A stretch of DNA of 64,000 bases from Flavonifractor hominis (GCF_040095835.1 NZ_JBBMFT010000001.1:310001-374000), one strand, 5' to 3'; shown: positions 32,482-41,243, counted from the stretch's first letter. The notes: a model not told the origin generated them from the letters alone. Translations and numbers: made by a program.

Positions 32482-33216
32482 CTATCCCCTTTCCGTATCG
32501 AATGGATCGGAACATGAGTCACGTTGCTGCTCTATCATCTCGTGCAGGCAGTTCAAGGCTTGGGACAGGCCGCCGATCTCATCAATCAGACCGATACGCA
32601 CAGCCTCTTCTCCATAGATTACGCTTCCGATATCAGCAGCCAGCTCGCCAGTTTGAAGCATCATTTTTGTAAAGTCTTCTCTCTTTACAGAACTGTTCCG
32701 TATAACGAATTGTATGATTCGTTCCTGAATCCGTTCAAAATAGTTGAAGGTCTGCGATACACCAATCACCAGCCCGTTTAACCGGACCGGATGGATGGTC
32801 ATGGCAGCGGAAGGGGCGATAAAGGAACGCTTCGCAGATACGGCGAGTGGAACACCGATGGAATGACCTCCTCCCAGCACCAGGGATACTGTAGGTTTGC
32901 GCATGCTGGCAATTAGTTCGGCGATACCAAGGCCTGCTTCAATATCACCACCCACTGTATTCAGCAATACCAACAGGCCATCTATTTCATCACTTTCTTC
33001 AATGGCAGCCAACAACGGCATGACATGTTCATATTTTGTGGTCTTAACGGAAGGCTGAAGTATTTGATGTCCCTCGATTTGCCCTATGATGGTCAAGGTG
33101 TGGATGGTGCCGCGCTGAGTATGGATTACGGATGAACCCATATCGACAATCTGTTGTTGCCTGTCCGTTCCGGGATCGGAGTCTGTCTGACTGGTCTGTC
33201 TGGTTTCTTCCTGCAT
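32482..33216 (-). CDS. tepA: ClpP-like translocation-enhancing protease (TepA family)
   Basis: A 244-residue ClpP-fold serine protease related to Bacillus TepA/YmfB, reported to help protein export or pre-protein turnover. Visible features are GLLVLLNTVGGDIEAGLGIAE (oxyanion region), the nucleophile motif GGGHSIGVPLAVSAK, MTIHPVR with the catalytic histidine, and GLIDEIGG. The N-terminal ~30 residues are polar and variable. Its position directly upstream of spoIIIE is conserved in spore formers and supports the TepA rather than the ClpP assignment. Confidence 0.87.
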   Translation of the reverse strand: MQEETRQTSQTDSDPGTDRQQQIVDMGSSVIHTQRGTIHTLTIIGQIEGHQILQPSVKTTKYEHVMPLLAAIEESDEIDGLLVLLNTVGGDIEAGLGIAELIASMRKPTVSLVLGGGHSIGVPLAVSAKRSFIAPSAAMTIHPVRLNGLVIGVSQTFNYFERIQERIIQFVIRNSSVKREDFTKMMLQTGELAADIGSVIYGEEAVRIGLIDEIGGLSQALNCLHEMIEQQRDSCSDPFDTERG

Positions 33217-33280
33217 ATTGCCCTACCCTCCAAAGTGTTTTTGAATCAGTATGGCCCTTTTTCCTTCCTTTATGCAGGTT

Positions 33281-33313
33281 AAAAAGTGGGACCGCCTATC
33301 TAGGCGGCCCCAC
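33281..33313 (-). terminator. Terminator after the diguanylate cyclase gene
   Basis: Stem GTGGGACCGCCT/AGGCGGCCCCAC (33286-33297 with 33302-33313) with one mismatch and a 4-nt loop. Five T residues follow on the minus strand. Confidence 0.85.
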
Positions 33314-33320
33314 TGAAAGA

Positions 33321-34787
33321 CTAAACTTCCGTAGTGTTTTGACAGATTATCCAGGTACCTCTGCCGCATCCCTTTGCCTGATAAAGAGCTTGATCTGCCT
33401 GACGGTATAGCTGTGTAAAATTTGCTCCATGCTGTGGATGATAAGCTGCGCCGATACTGCATCCTGCTACGAGTCCGGGGGCTTCTGGTATGGTGATTTC
33501 CTGAAAGCACCTGCATACTCGCGTCATTTGACGTTCCACGGCGTGCAAGTCGCTAACATTTTTCATCAGGATCATAAATTCATCTCCGCCTACGCGGCCC
33601 AGAATATCATCGGCACGGAAAATACTTTTAAGGAGAGTTGCTGCTTGCTGGAGCGTGTGGTCACCTACACCATGTCCATAGGTATCATTGATCTGTTTAA
33701 AACCGTCCATATCCAGCATCAGCATAACCTGAACGCCTGTTTTTTCGCCACGTTCCAACCACTGTTCAATGGCCTGCTGAGTGCTTTCCTTGTTTAGGAG
33801 CGATGTAAGCGGATCCGTATTGGCCAGGTGCAACAATTCACGTCGGTCCTGCAGATAAAAGCGCAGAAGCACAAACAACAGTCCGGCTACAGCACCGAAA
33901 AATGCGATTATAAAAAAAGTCTCATATTGCAGGATAAAATGGTAGTTTTCCTGAGCGTCGTCTCTGGAAATGATATAGCAAACATTCCAGTCTTCGATAC
34001 CAAGCGGTTCATATATCCAATAGGACTCTTCCTCTTGATAGCGAAACCGGCAACTGCCGGATACTCCATTTTTTAAGTTTGATTCCAACGACTCTTCCGT
34101 ATCAGGGTATTCAAATTCTACGGAGGCACACAGCTCCTTTACATGTGTAGCAGAACCCTCCAAGACAACGCCTTCCGGTATAATGAGCGTCCCATTCCCG
34201 CTGATCAAAAAAGAGATGCCTTTTCCGCCATAGAGATCCGAAAACAGCATAGTACTGATACTTCTCAAATCATATGAACCGCCCAAAATGCCGATCACCT
34301 GGCCATCGGACCAGATAGGTACACTCAACACAACCCGTTCTTCTCCATTAAGCGAGCTGGAGAGTGGATCGCTCATGGAGTTTTTTCCTTGCATGCTTTG
34401 CTTGAAGTAGTCCCTCTCCCCTATTTGAGTCTCTGTGCCATCTGCCGTATGACCGACTCCATCTGGCGTACAGATCATAACACACTGAAAATCTCCCTGC
34501 TGTTCCACGGACTGCAACAAGGATAGACTATCTTCTCCTAAAAGATCCCCTGTATGGCTGATGTGATCGGCAAGATAACTCAAAGCAGTGAATTGGTTGT
34601 TGAGAATATACTGCAATTGATATGCTTGATGTCCTACACTGGTATGGAGGCTTTCCTCTGTATAATGCTCGGCCGCAGAATTCACACTGTAATAAAAGAC
34701 GATCAGACAGGCGGATAAAAAGAGCAGAAAGGCTGCCAGCGTAGCAACATACCTGGTCTGTGTCAGGCGTTTTTTGTGATGTCTCAC
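33321..34787 (-). CDS. Membrane diguanylate cyclase with extracellular Cache-type sensor
   Basis: Makes cyclic di-GMP in response to an external signal. It has two transmembrane segments (about residues 15-37 and 290-312) that enclose a ~250-residue dCache-like domain, including GERDYFKQSMQGKNSMSDPL and VLSVPIWSDGQVIGILGGSYD, typical of Cache ligand pockets. The C-terminal domain is an intact GGDEF: NTDPLTSLLNKES, LDMDGFKQINDTYGHGVGD, GRVGGDEFMIL. No EAL domain is present. The start is GTG at 34787 behind AGAGG; a GTG at 34805 is possible. It stands alone between two terminators. Confidence 0.93.
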   Translation of the reverse strand: MRHHKKRLTQTRYVATLAAFLLFLSACLIVFYYSVNSAAEHYTEESLHTSVGHQAYQLQYILNNQFTALSYLADHISHTGDLLGEDSLSLLQSVEQQGDFQCVMICTPDGVGHTADGTETQIGERDYFKQSMQGKNSMSDPLSSSLNGEERVVLSVPIWSDGQVIGILGGSYDLRSISTMLFSDLYGGKGISFLISGNGTLIIPEGVVLEGSATHVKELCASVEFEYPDTEESLESNLKNGVSGSCRFRYQEEESYWIYEPLGIEDWNVCYIISRDDAQENYHFILQYETFFIIAFFGAVAGLLFVLLRFYLQDRRELLHLANTDPLTSLLNKESTQQAIEQWLERGEKTGVQVMLMLDMDGFKQINDTYGHGVGDHTLQQAATLLKSIFRADDILGRVGGDEFMILMKNVSDLHAVERQMTRVCRCFQEITIPEAPGLVAGCSIGAAYHPQHGANFTQLYRQADQALYQAKGCGRGTWIICQNTTEV

Positions 34788-34847
34788 GCTGCCGCCTCCT
34801 CTCACAGATATAGAACAAGTATATCATAAAAAAGTTCGCAGTGCAAG

Positions 34848-34882
34848 AAAGCTCCCAAAGAATTCCATTCTTTGGGAGCTTT
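34848..34882. terminator. Bidirectional terminator between the M18 peptidase and diguanylate cyclase genes
   Basis: 16 bp stem (34848-34863 with 34867-34882) with a 3-nt loop. T-runs lie on both sides. On the minus strand it ends the M18 peptidase transcript. Confidence 0.85.
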
Positions 34883-34892
34883 CTTTTTTATA

Positions 34893-36302
34893 TTACTTAG
34901 CCTCGTAGACAGCTTTCATACCTTTGTAGGTCATGAAGCAGTCCAGTTTGGACACGGTCTCAAAGGGAGCATGCATGCTCAATACAGGGACTCCTGCATC
35001 CAGTGTGTCAATATCTCGCTCCGCCATATAGCAGGCTACAGTACCGCCGCCACCGGCATCCACCTTGCCCAGCTCAGCCATTTGCCATACGACACCGGCC
35101 TCATCCAAAACGCGACGGGCATAGGCAACCACTTCCGCAGAAGCGTCGGATGCACCCGATTTACCCCGGGCGCCGGTGTACTTACACAGGCCCATGCCAT
35201 AGTTGACCCGGGCGCTGTTACGCTTTTCGTATACGTCAGCAAAATTGGGGTCAAAAGCCGCCGTCACATCTGCAGAGAGACAGAAGGACTTCTCATAGCA
35301 GCTTTTTAGCGGTACCCGCTGAGCGTCACACAAATCGCTCATGAAGGTATCAAAGGCTGCCGAACGCATGCCGGAAACACCCTCAGATCCGATTTCCTCT
35401 TTGTCCGCCAGCATACAGATTGCCGTTTTTTCCGGTACATCCAGAGCAAACAATGCGGCCAGAGCTGCAAAACTGCATACCCGGTCATCATGACCATAAG
35501 CGCCGATGAAGGAGCGGTCAAAGCCGATATCCACCGCACGGAATGCAGGTACTGCGCTCAACTCGGCAGAGATGAAATCCTCTTCCACAAGATTATACTT
35601 CTGGTTGAGCAGATCCAAGATTGCCAGCTTGACCCGATCACTGCCCTTGTCGTCCTTGAAAGGACGGCCACCAACCAGCAGATTCAGACTTTCACCAGGA
35701 ATGGCCTCGCCCAGCGGCTTTTTGGACTGCTCGGAACCAAGGTGGGGCAGCAGATCATCAATCGTGAACTGCGGTTCACCAGCACCGGAGCCAATAGCAA
35801 CTTTTATGGTCGAACCATCTTTGAGTGCAATGACACCATGCAGTTCCAGAGGGATGGTAACCCACTGATACTTACGGATACCTCCATAGTAATGGGTTTT
35901 GAGGAAGGCCAGCTCGGAATCTTCATAGAGCGGATTGGGCTTCAAATCCAGGCGGGGAGCATCAATATGGGCAGCGCCGATATTGACTCCTTCACTCAAA
36001 GGTTTAGAACCGACTACAGCCAGCATGACTGCTTTGCCGCGGTTTACTCGGTAGAGTTTATCACCCGGATTGACTGCCATGCCGCGGGTAAAAGGTTGGA
36101 AGCCATGGCTCTGAGCCAGACGAACCGTCTCATCTACACACTCGCGCTCGGTCTTGCCGGCATCCAGAAATTTTTTATAATCTTCACAGTAGGCCTTCAT
36201 ATCCGCCTCATCCTGTGCGCTCAAACGGTCATATCCGTTTTTGGGCTGATAGAACAGGGCCTCCCGCCGCAGTTCACCAGTGGTTTTCTGTTTTTCTTCC
36301 AT
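34893..36302 (-). CDS. M18 family zinc aminopeptidase
   Basis: Cytoplasmic aspartyl-type aminopeptidase (469 residues from ATG 36302, behind AGAGGAGG; the longer open frame to 36389 lacks support). M18 features: IGAAHIDAPRLDLKPNPLYED with the first zinc ligand, THYYGGIRKYQWVTIPL, ADKEEIGSEGVSGM with the catalytic glutamates, and SADVTAAFDPNF with a late ligand histidine region. It probably trims acidic or neutral N-termini in peptide recycling. It follows coaE after 25 bp. Confidence 0.92.
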   Translation of the reverse strand: MEEKQKTTGELRREALFYQPKNGYDRLSAQDEADMKAYCEDYKKFLDAGKTERECVDETVRLAQSHGFQPFTRGMAVNPGDKLYRVNRGKAVMLAVVGSKPLSEGVNIGAAHIDAPRLDLKPNPLYEDSELAFLKTHYYGGIRKYQWVTIPLELHGVIALKDGSTIKVAIGSGAGEPQFTIDDLLPHLGSEQSKKPLGEAIPGESLNLLVGGRPFKDDKGSDRVKLAILDLLNQKYNLVEEDFISAELSAVPAFRAVDIGFDRSFIGAYGHDDRVCSFAALAALFALDVPEKTAICMLADKEEIGSEGVSGMRSAAFDTFMSDLCDAQRVPLKSCYEKSFCLSADVTAAFDPNFADVYEKRNSARVNYGMGLCKYTGARGKSGASDASAEVVAYARRVLDEAGVVWQMAELGKVDAGGGGTVACYMAERDIDTLDAGVPVLSMHAPFETVSKLDCFMTYKGMKAVYEAK

Positions 36303-36327
36303 ATGATTTGCCTCCTCTAGTTCAATC

Positions 36328-36927
36328 TTAACCAAGTATGGTTTGAAACAGCGCATGTGCACGCACCTGAAATGATTCGGGCGTATCATCCGCTTGATTT
36401 TCTAATATATAGTCACAGTGAGCACGGAAAAAATCGTCTTCTTGTTGTGCCTCTACCCTTTGACGGGCATAGGCTTCTGAAATGCCCTCACGAGCCATAA
36501 TCCGGCGAATCCGCACATCTTTGGGGGCTAAAATCCCCACAATGGTGTCGCAGCTTTTTCCTACGCCGCTCTCAATCAGTGCAATAGCGTCAATCGCCAG
36601 CGCGGTCCGCCCCTCCTGTGCAGCCAGTACAGACTGACGATCGATATCTTCCAGAATGAAGCGGTGAGTAATGGTATTTAAAGCGGACAGAGCAGTAGGA
36701 TCAGCAAAGACCATACGTCCCAGTGCCTTTCGATCCACAGTACCGTCTGGAGCCAAGATCAGTCTGCCAAAACGTGCTACCAGAGCCTGGCGTAACGACG
36801 AACTGGAAGAGAGAAGGCGGTGATACACTGCGTCAGCATCTACAACATAGACGCCAAGGTCTGACAGTACGCTAAGTGCCGTGGTTTTACCAGCACCTGT
36901 GGGTCCAGTAATCCCGATGCGCTTCAT
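36328..36927 (-). CDS. coaE: Dephospho-CoA kinase
   Basis: Last step of coenzyme A synthesis, phosphorylating the 3' hydroxyl of dephospho-CoA. The 199-residue P-loop kinase begins KRIGITGPTGAGKTTALSVL (Walker A), then VVDADAVYHRLL, and carries the lid-region RRIMAREGISEAYARQRVEAQ. The family usually has G-L-T-G-G-I-G/A-S-G-K; the GPTGAGKT variant is acceptable. coaX, the first enzyme of the same pathway, is also in this window. Confidence 0.93.
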   Translation of the reverse strand: MKRIGITGPTGAGKTTALSVLSDLGVYVVDADAVYHRLLSSSSSLRQALVARFGRLILAPDGTVDRKALGRMVFADPTALSALNTITHRFILEDIDRQSVLAAQEGRTALAIDAIALIESGVGKSCDTIVGILAPKDVRIRRIMAREGISEAYARQRVEAQQEDDFFRAHCDYILENQADDTPESFQVRAHALFQTILG

Positions 36928-36950
36928 AGGTCACCTCATCTCTCTAGTCC

Positions 36951-36959
36951 AGTATAGCA
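36951..36959 (-). promoter_or_regulatory. Extended -10 promoter for coaE and the M18 peptidase gene
   Basis: TGCTATACT on the minus strand (36951-36959), about 25-30 nt upstream of the coaE ATG. No good -35 is seen, as is usual for extended -10 promoters. Confidence 0.45.
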
Positions 36960-37070
36960 TATCTTGCTACAGGTTTGTTATGGATTTGTAAATTTGTACA
37001 TGGGCATTTATATACTATTGCTTAGTATACCACAAATCTATCTGCTTGGGGAGTTGTTTTTTATTTGTAA

Positions 37071-37100
37071 AAAGAGGACGGCGATACCGCCGTCCTCTTT
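37071..37100 (-). terminator. Terminator of the sigma/anti-sigma operon
   Basis: Perfect 13 bp stem (37071-37083 with 37088-37100), 4-nt loop. TTTT and AT-rich sequence follow on the minus strand. Confidence 0.9.
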
Positions 37101-37103
37101 GAA

Positions 37104-37844
37104 TCAATGATGGTTTTGCCAACCGTGTTTTTGACCGTGACTGTGTGTGTTTGAACCATCGGAGACTGCCATGCCACTTAGCTCCTCAATCCGCTCTTGG
37201 ATTTCCCGCATGGTCATGCCAGCCGCCTCTTCGGAGGTAAAGGTGGGATCCAGAGCCTGAAGATGCAAAAATGCCTGATATTTCCCAAAGGAGAGTCCCA
37301 TGTGGTGGGCTTGCTCCAATGTATCCATATCACCATGGCAGCAGCGGACATTTTCACGCCCTGCTGTGCAGGCTTCGGCTTCCGCAAGAAGCCGATCGCT
37401 CTGAGTTTGACTTTTCCCCACTACAGTGATGGACAAAAGTGCGCCTTCTTCCATCTGCTGTGTCACGTTCTGATTGGATATGGCTTGTTCCAGTGCGGTC
37501 TGAAAGTCCAAAAACCGTAAATCCAGACTGTCTGCCAGTGCCTGACCATCTCCATTATAGGCGTCAACGGAAACCACTTTGTCAAACCGATTGATACCAA
37601 GTTCTAATGAAGGATTGATATCAATACTGACCACCGAAGTGGGGATAAAGTAGAGCCAGTAACCACCCGCCCCCACCAGAAGAATTGCAAGGCAGGCGGC
37701 AACGGCGGCCAGACGACGGATGTGAGTGGGACGATGCTTGGTATTTCTGGCCTGCAGCAGGAAGGCCAGTGTCTGCTCTTTTTGCTCCCGGCTGGCACGG
37801 ATCTGATCGAAAGCTGCATAAAGTTTCTCATCCATTTCTGTCAT
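37104..37844 (-). CDS. RsgI-like membrane anti-sigma factor
   Basis: A 246-residue protein. The N-terminal ~40 residues are cytoplasmic and probably sigma-binding. One transmembrane segment spans about residues 44-66. The extracellular domain opens SVVSIDINPSLELGINRFDKVVSVDAYN, a close match to the conserved juxtamembrane domain of RsgI anti-sigma factors. The C-terminal tail is His-rich (HSHGQKHGWQNHH), suggesting metal binding. It overlaps the ECF sigma gene by 17 bp, so it is its likely cognate anti-sigma factor. In clostridia RsgI proteins often sense polysaccharides through added domains; no such domain is present here. Confidence 0.78.
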   Translation of the reverse strand: MTEMDEKLYAAFDQIRASREQKEQTLAFLLQARNTKHRPTHIRRLAAVAACLAILLVGAGGYWLYFIPTSVVSIDINPSLELGINRFDKVVSVDAYNGDGQALADSLDLRFLDFQTALEQAISNQNVTQQMEEGALLSITVVGKSQTQSDRLLAEAEACTAGRENVRCCHGDMDTLEQAHHMGLSFGKYQAFLHLQALDPTFTSEEAAGMTMREIQERIEELSGMAVSDGSNTHSHGQKHGWQNHH

Positions 37845-38310
37845 CCCCTAGCATTTCTCTCAGCCGCTGTCTGGCCCGCGTCAGATGGGTGTAGATGGTA
37901 TTTTTATTTTTGCCCAACAGTGCTCCGATTTCCGGTACGGTATAGCCCTCGTAGTAGTGGAGATACACCACGTCCCGATACCCTTGTGGCAGCGCCATCA
38001 CGGCACTGAGCACCTCCCTGGCGTCGTCACTTATATTCGTAGCATAGGCGTTCAACGCCTCCAGCGGGACGGTCCGGTTGCGGAATACACTTTTGATTAG
38101 ATCTTTACAGGCGTTTAATGTGACCCGAATGAACCAGGCTTTCTCATGTTCCGGGCTTTCGAATGCCTCGTGGCGCAGGAGATACTTCAGAAATACATTC
38201 TGAATGATGTCCTGGGTATCCGCCTCATTTTTTAAGTGGATCATGCACAGACGACGCACGGTATCCTCGTATTGCTCAATGGCTGCACGGAGCTCCTCTT
38301 CGCTGCGCAT
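37828..38310 (-). CDS. ECF-family RNA polymerase sigma factor
   Basis: A 160-residue sigma-70-type factor with region 2 (YEDTVRRLCMIHLKNEADTQDIIQNVFLKYL, with the DAxDxxQ-like DTQDIIQ) and region 4 (ALPQGYRDVVYLHYYEGYTVPEIGALLG, KNTIYTHLTRARQRLREML). No extra domains are present. It is co-transcribed with the RsgI-like gene downstream and a small secreted protein upstream, giving a three-gene signalling operon. Target promoters cannot be told from the window. Confidence 0.92.
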   Translation of the reverse strand: MRSEEELRAAIEQYEDTVRRLCMIHLKNEADTQDIIQNVFLKYLLRHEAFESPEHEKAWFIRVTLNACKDLIKSVFRNRTVPLEALNAYATNISDDAREVLSAVMALPQGYRDVVYLHYYEGYTVPEIGALLGKNKNTIYTHLTRARQRLREMLGDDRNG

Positions 38311-38352
38311 ACCTTGCCTTCATCTCCCCTCCTGCGCCTCAGACGGACCATT

Positions 38353-38586
38353 TTACCAGCAGCTGCGATTATGCCGTCCATGGCCGCCGCTATGGCAGCC
38401 GGTTCCGCGATTGTCGCACATGCCATCGCCGTCAGCGTCCAGATACCGACACTGTATACCATGGTAGTCACAAATACCGTCGCCATTGGTATCCATGCAA
38501 TGTTGTCTGCAGGCGGCAAATGCGGTGGTGACCCCCATGGACAACACCAGTGCAGTAAGGACGGTTCCAATCAAAATACGTTTCAT
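38353..38586 (-). CDS. Small secreted Cys/His-rich protein with two DxDGDG repeats
   Basis: 77 residues from ATG 38586, behind GGAGGGG. It has a clean signal peptide (residues 1-24, ending TTAFA). The mature part contains two tandem units, CMDTNGDGICDYHG and YLDADGDGMCDNRG, resembling calcium-binding loops of the dockerin/EF-hand type but each with a cysteine. It ends CHSGGHGRHNRSCW. It is the first gene of the ECF sigma/RsgI operon (42 bp before the sigma gene). A sensor ligand, metal buffer or anti-sigma partner are all possible. The His-rich tail echoes that of the anti-sigma factor. Confidence 0.75.
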   Translation of the reverse strand: MKRILIGTVLTALVLSMGVTTAFAACRQHCMDTNGDGICDYHGIQCRYLDADGDGMCDNRGTGCHSGGHGRHNRSCW

Positions 38587-38681
38587 ATAAACCCCTCCGA
38601 CTAAAAAATAGAGAATGCCCTGTAAGGACTTCACTAGAAATACGATCTGGCGCTGCCAATCCATTCACCATTGTAACATAA

Positions 38682-38708
38682 AAAAGACGGCGGGAGCCGC
38701 CGTCTTTT
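38682..38708. terminator. Terminator after tsaC
   Basis: 12 bp stem (38682-38693 with 38697-38708) with a GAG loop. A-runs and T-runs on both sides make it effective in either direction. It overlaps the tsaC stop. Confidence 0.88.
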
Positions 38709-39723
38709 ATTCTATATCTATTATATGAAATCCAGCCGCTTTGTTGAGCCGATTGGCCACTGCCAGACCGATACCGGTGGTATCGGGACATTGGGCCCAA
38801 ATGTGCGTTGCTTCAGTCCCGTCAAACCAGCGTAATGCCTCAAAGACCCGCCTGGCCTGTTCCGGCACATCAGTGCTGGGCCCCAACTGTTCCAAAGGAT
38901 AGCCGGCAAACAAAGGGGCATACTCGTCGAAGCAGATAACTCCATCGCCCGGTGCCAGATGGGCGCGGATATATTCCGCCGCTGCCGCTGGCGCACCCTT
39001 TACTACCGTTACAGGAGCCTTAGGGGCATAATGGCGATATTTCATACCAGGTGCTCTGGGATGTTCATCTTTTCCCATCAATCGAGTGACTGCAGGGTCC
39101 ACTGCAACTTCACCAAGTACGTCACGCAGCTGCTCCAGCGTGATTCCTCCAGGACGCAGCAGCCGGGGAGGCTGTTCTGTCAGATCGATGATGGTGGACT
39201 CTACGCCCACAGAACAGGGTCCGCCATCCACGATACCATCGATTTTACCGTCCATATCCTCCAGCATATCCGCTGCGTTAGTGGGGCTGGGGCGGCCCGA
39301 AGTATTACCGGAAGGTGCTGCTACCGGTACATCGGCAGCGGCAATGATGGCTCTGCACACCGGATGGGCCGGGCAGCGCATCCCAACCGTATCTAAGCCG
39401 GCCGTTACCGCATCTGGCACTACAGGCTTACGACGGAGGATCATCGTCAGGGGACCAGGCCAGAATCGGTTGGCTAAAAGGTAAGCGGTATCCGGAATAT
39501 CCGTGCAATACCGCTCCAGCCAGTCCGCACACGGCACATGGAGAATGAGAGGATTGTCCTGGGGTCTCCCTTTTGCCTGAAAGATATGCGACACCGCTTC
39601 CGAATTCAGCCCATTGGCGCCAAGTCCGTATACTGTTTCTGTTGGAATGCCCAACAGGCCGCCCCGGTGGAGGATTTCTGAAGCGGCGGCAATGTCATGA
39701 GATGAGAGTCGCTTTGTCTGCAA
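38707..39723 (-). CDS. tsaC: Threonylcarbamoyl-AMP synthase (Sua5/YwlC type)
   Basis: First enzyme of the t6A modification at position 37 of ANN-decoding tRNAs; makes threonylcarbamoyl-AMP from threonine, bicarbonate and ATP. It is a 338-residue, two-domain Sua5 form. The YrdC domain shows GIPTETVYGLGANG, FQAKGRPQDNPLI, RFWPGPLTMIL and APSGNTSGRPSPT, followed by the linker PGMKYRHYAPKAPV and a C-terminal Sua5 domain. It starts at TTG 39723 behind a GAGGCGAGG site. It lies close to prfA, a frequent neighbour in Firmicutes. Confidence 0.94.
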   Translation of the reverse strand: MQTKRLSSHDIAAASEILHRGGLLGIPTETVYGLGANGLNSEAVSHIFQAKGRPQDNPLILHVPCADWLERYCTDIPDTAYLLANRFWPGPLTMILRRKPVVPDAVTAGLDTVGMRCPAHPVCRAIIAAADVPVAAPSGNTSGRPSPTNAADMLEDMDGKIDGIVDGGPCSVGVESTIIDLTEQPPRLLRPGGITLEQLRDVLGEVAVDPAVTRLMGKDEHPRAPGMKYRHYAPKAPVTVVKGAPAAAAEYIRAHLAPGDGVICFDEYAPLFAGYPLEQLGPSTDVPEQARRVFEALRWFDGTEATHIWAQCPDTTGIGLAVANRLNKAAGFHIIDIE

Positions 39724-39740
39724 TGTCCTCGCCTCGATCG

Positions 39741-39860
39741 TTAAAAATGACGGCTGCGCCGAACGCGCCGGGCAGACGTTCTCTGCACAACAGCCAGAAT
39801 ACCTGCCGCAGCCAGAGTTGCACCAGAAATAATCTGCAGGATACCAATGGCTTTTCGCAT
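39741..39860 (-). CDS. 39-residue single-TM small protein
   Basis: A short frame with an ideal ribosome site (GGAGGAATTTCC then ATG at 39860) encodes 39 residues: a hydrophobic segment (IGILQIISGATLAAAGILAVV) followed by a strongly basic tail (RTSARRVRRSRHF). It lies between the 85-residue gene and tsaC on the same strand. No family is known to me. The good ribosome site, the operon position and the typical small-membrane-protein layout are the evidence. Confidence 0.55.
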   Translation of the reverse strand: MRKAIGILQIISGATLAAAGILAVVQRTSARRVRRSRHF

Positions 39861-39872
39861 GGAAATTCCTCC

Positions 39873-40130
39873 TTATTCGTAAATGCCAACCGGAGTACCA
39901 GCCAGTTCAATGGTGGTATCCGGAGTGAACTGTGCTTTTTGCAGATAGTTTTTTACGGTCAGAATACCGTATTTGGGATTGACCTTCTCGTCCTCCAGCT
40001 CTAATTCGATGAAGCCTGCGCCTGAGCCGGTGAGCCAGCCGTCGTCCTCCAACAGATTGGCCAGGTCAGCCTTGACTGCATCCAAAGACAGACCCTCGGG
40101 AATGGCGGTATAGTGAATGATCAGTTCCAT
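39873..40130 (-). CDS. Hypothetical protein, 85 residues
   Basis: Small soluble protein beginning ELIIHYTAIPEGLSLDAVKADL and ending TPDTTIELAGTPVGIYE; acidic, with mixed helix/strand pattern. It has a good ribosome site (AAGGAGAAACC) upstream of the ATG, and lies 42 bp after prfA on the same strand. No signal peptide or membrane segment. Not recognised; probably an operon passenger of the prfA-tsaC region. Confidence 0.65.
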   Translation of the reverse strand: MELIIHYTAIPEGLSLDAVKADLANLLEDDGWLTGSGAGFIELELEDEKVNPKYGILTVKNYLQKAQFTPDTTIELAGTPVGIYE

Positions 40131-40172
40131 AGCGGTTTCTCCTTGTTGGTTTGATTGGGGAAATATATGATT

Positions 40173-41243
40173 TTATTCATCCTGAGCGTTCCGGAGTCGC
40201 TCAGCCTGGTCGGCTGTGATCAGGCTGTCAATGATCTCGTCCAGATTGCCGTTCATTACGCTTTCCAGTTGATAGAGCGTCAGCCCGATACGGTGGTCGG
40301 TCAACCGGCCCTGTGGGAAATTATAGGTACGGATACGTTCATTGCGCATGCCGGTGCCAACCTGACTGCGCCGCTCTGCGGTTACAGCGTCTGCCTGCTC
40401 CCGTACTTTCTCCTCATATAGCCGGGAACGCAGCAGTTGCATAGCCTTGTCCCGATTTTGAAACTGGCTGCGCTCCTGTTGACATTCTACCACAGTACCG
40501 GTTGGCTTATGGATAAGACGTACCGCGGAAGAGGTTTTGTTGATGTGCTGTCCACCTGCGCCGGAAGAGCGAAAGACCTGCATCTCAATATCTGCCGGGT
40601 TCAGTTCAAAATCTACCTCATCTACCTCGGGCAAAACTGCTACCGTGGCAGTGGAGGTGTGGATGCGTCCACCCGATTCCGTTTCCGGTACCCGCTGGAC
40701 GCGGTGGACGCCACTTTCAAATTTGAGACGGGAATAGGCACCCTCTCCTTCTATTGTGAAGCAAATTTCCTTTACACCGCCCAATTCTGTTTCATTGACA
40801 GAATCGACCTCTACCTTCCAGCGACGGGTATCGGCATACATGGAATACATGCGGAACAGTGAGTGGGCAAACAGCGCCGCTTCTTCCCCACCTACACCAG
40901 CCCGGATCTCAACAATAACGTTCTTGCTGTCATTGGGGTCTTTGGGAAGCAGCAGCAGCTTGATTTTTTCCTCCAGGCAAACCAAGTCCTCCTTGGCCTG
41001 TGCATATTCTTCCTGGGCCAGCTCCTTCATTTCCGGCTCACTCATCAACGCTTCAGCGTCTGCCAGATCCTGTTGACGGCGCAGATAGGTCCGGTAGGCG
41101 GATACCACCGGCTCCAGTTCCTTCTGCTCCTTGTTAAGCCGACCTACAAGGGCAGGATCTCCATAGGTCTCAGGTGCACCCAAGCGGGCCTGTACATCTG
41201 CGTAATGCAAATCCAGTGCCCGGAGTTTTTCCATCATATCCAA
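40173..41243 (-). CDS. prfA: Peptide chain release factor 1
   Basis: Terminates translation at UAA and UAG. The 356-residue protein has the catalytic GGQ (SSGAGGQHINKT, about residues 230-232), the preceding HRVQRVPETESGGRIHTS block, and the C-terminal RIRTYNFPQGRLTDHRI segment. It starts at TTG 41243, six bases from AGGTGA; ATG codons at 41237 and 41234 are alternatives. No glutamine methyltransferase gene (prmC) is adjacent, which is common but not universal. The order from high to low coordinates is ABC-F, YdcF, prfA, small genes, tsaC. Confidence 0.96.
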   Translation of the reverse strand: MDMMEKLRALDLHYADVQARLGAPETYGDPALVGRLNKEQKELEPVVSAYRTYLRRQQDLADAEALMSEPEMKELAQEEYAQAKEDLVCLEEKIKLLLLPKDPNDSKNVIVEIRAGVGGEEAALFAHSLFRMYSMYADTRRWKVEVDSVNETELGGVKEICFTIEGEGAYSRLKFESGVHRVQRVPETESGGRIHTSTATVAVLPEVDEVDFELNPADIEMQVFRSSGAGGQHINKTSSAVRLIHKPTGTVVECQQERSQFQNRDKAMQLLRSRLYEEKVREQADAVTAERRSQVGTGMRNERIRTYNFPQGRLTDHRIGLTLYQLESVMNGNLDEIIDSLITADQAERLRNAQDE

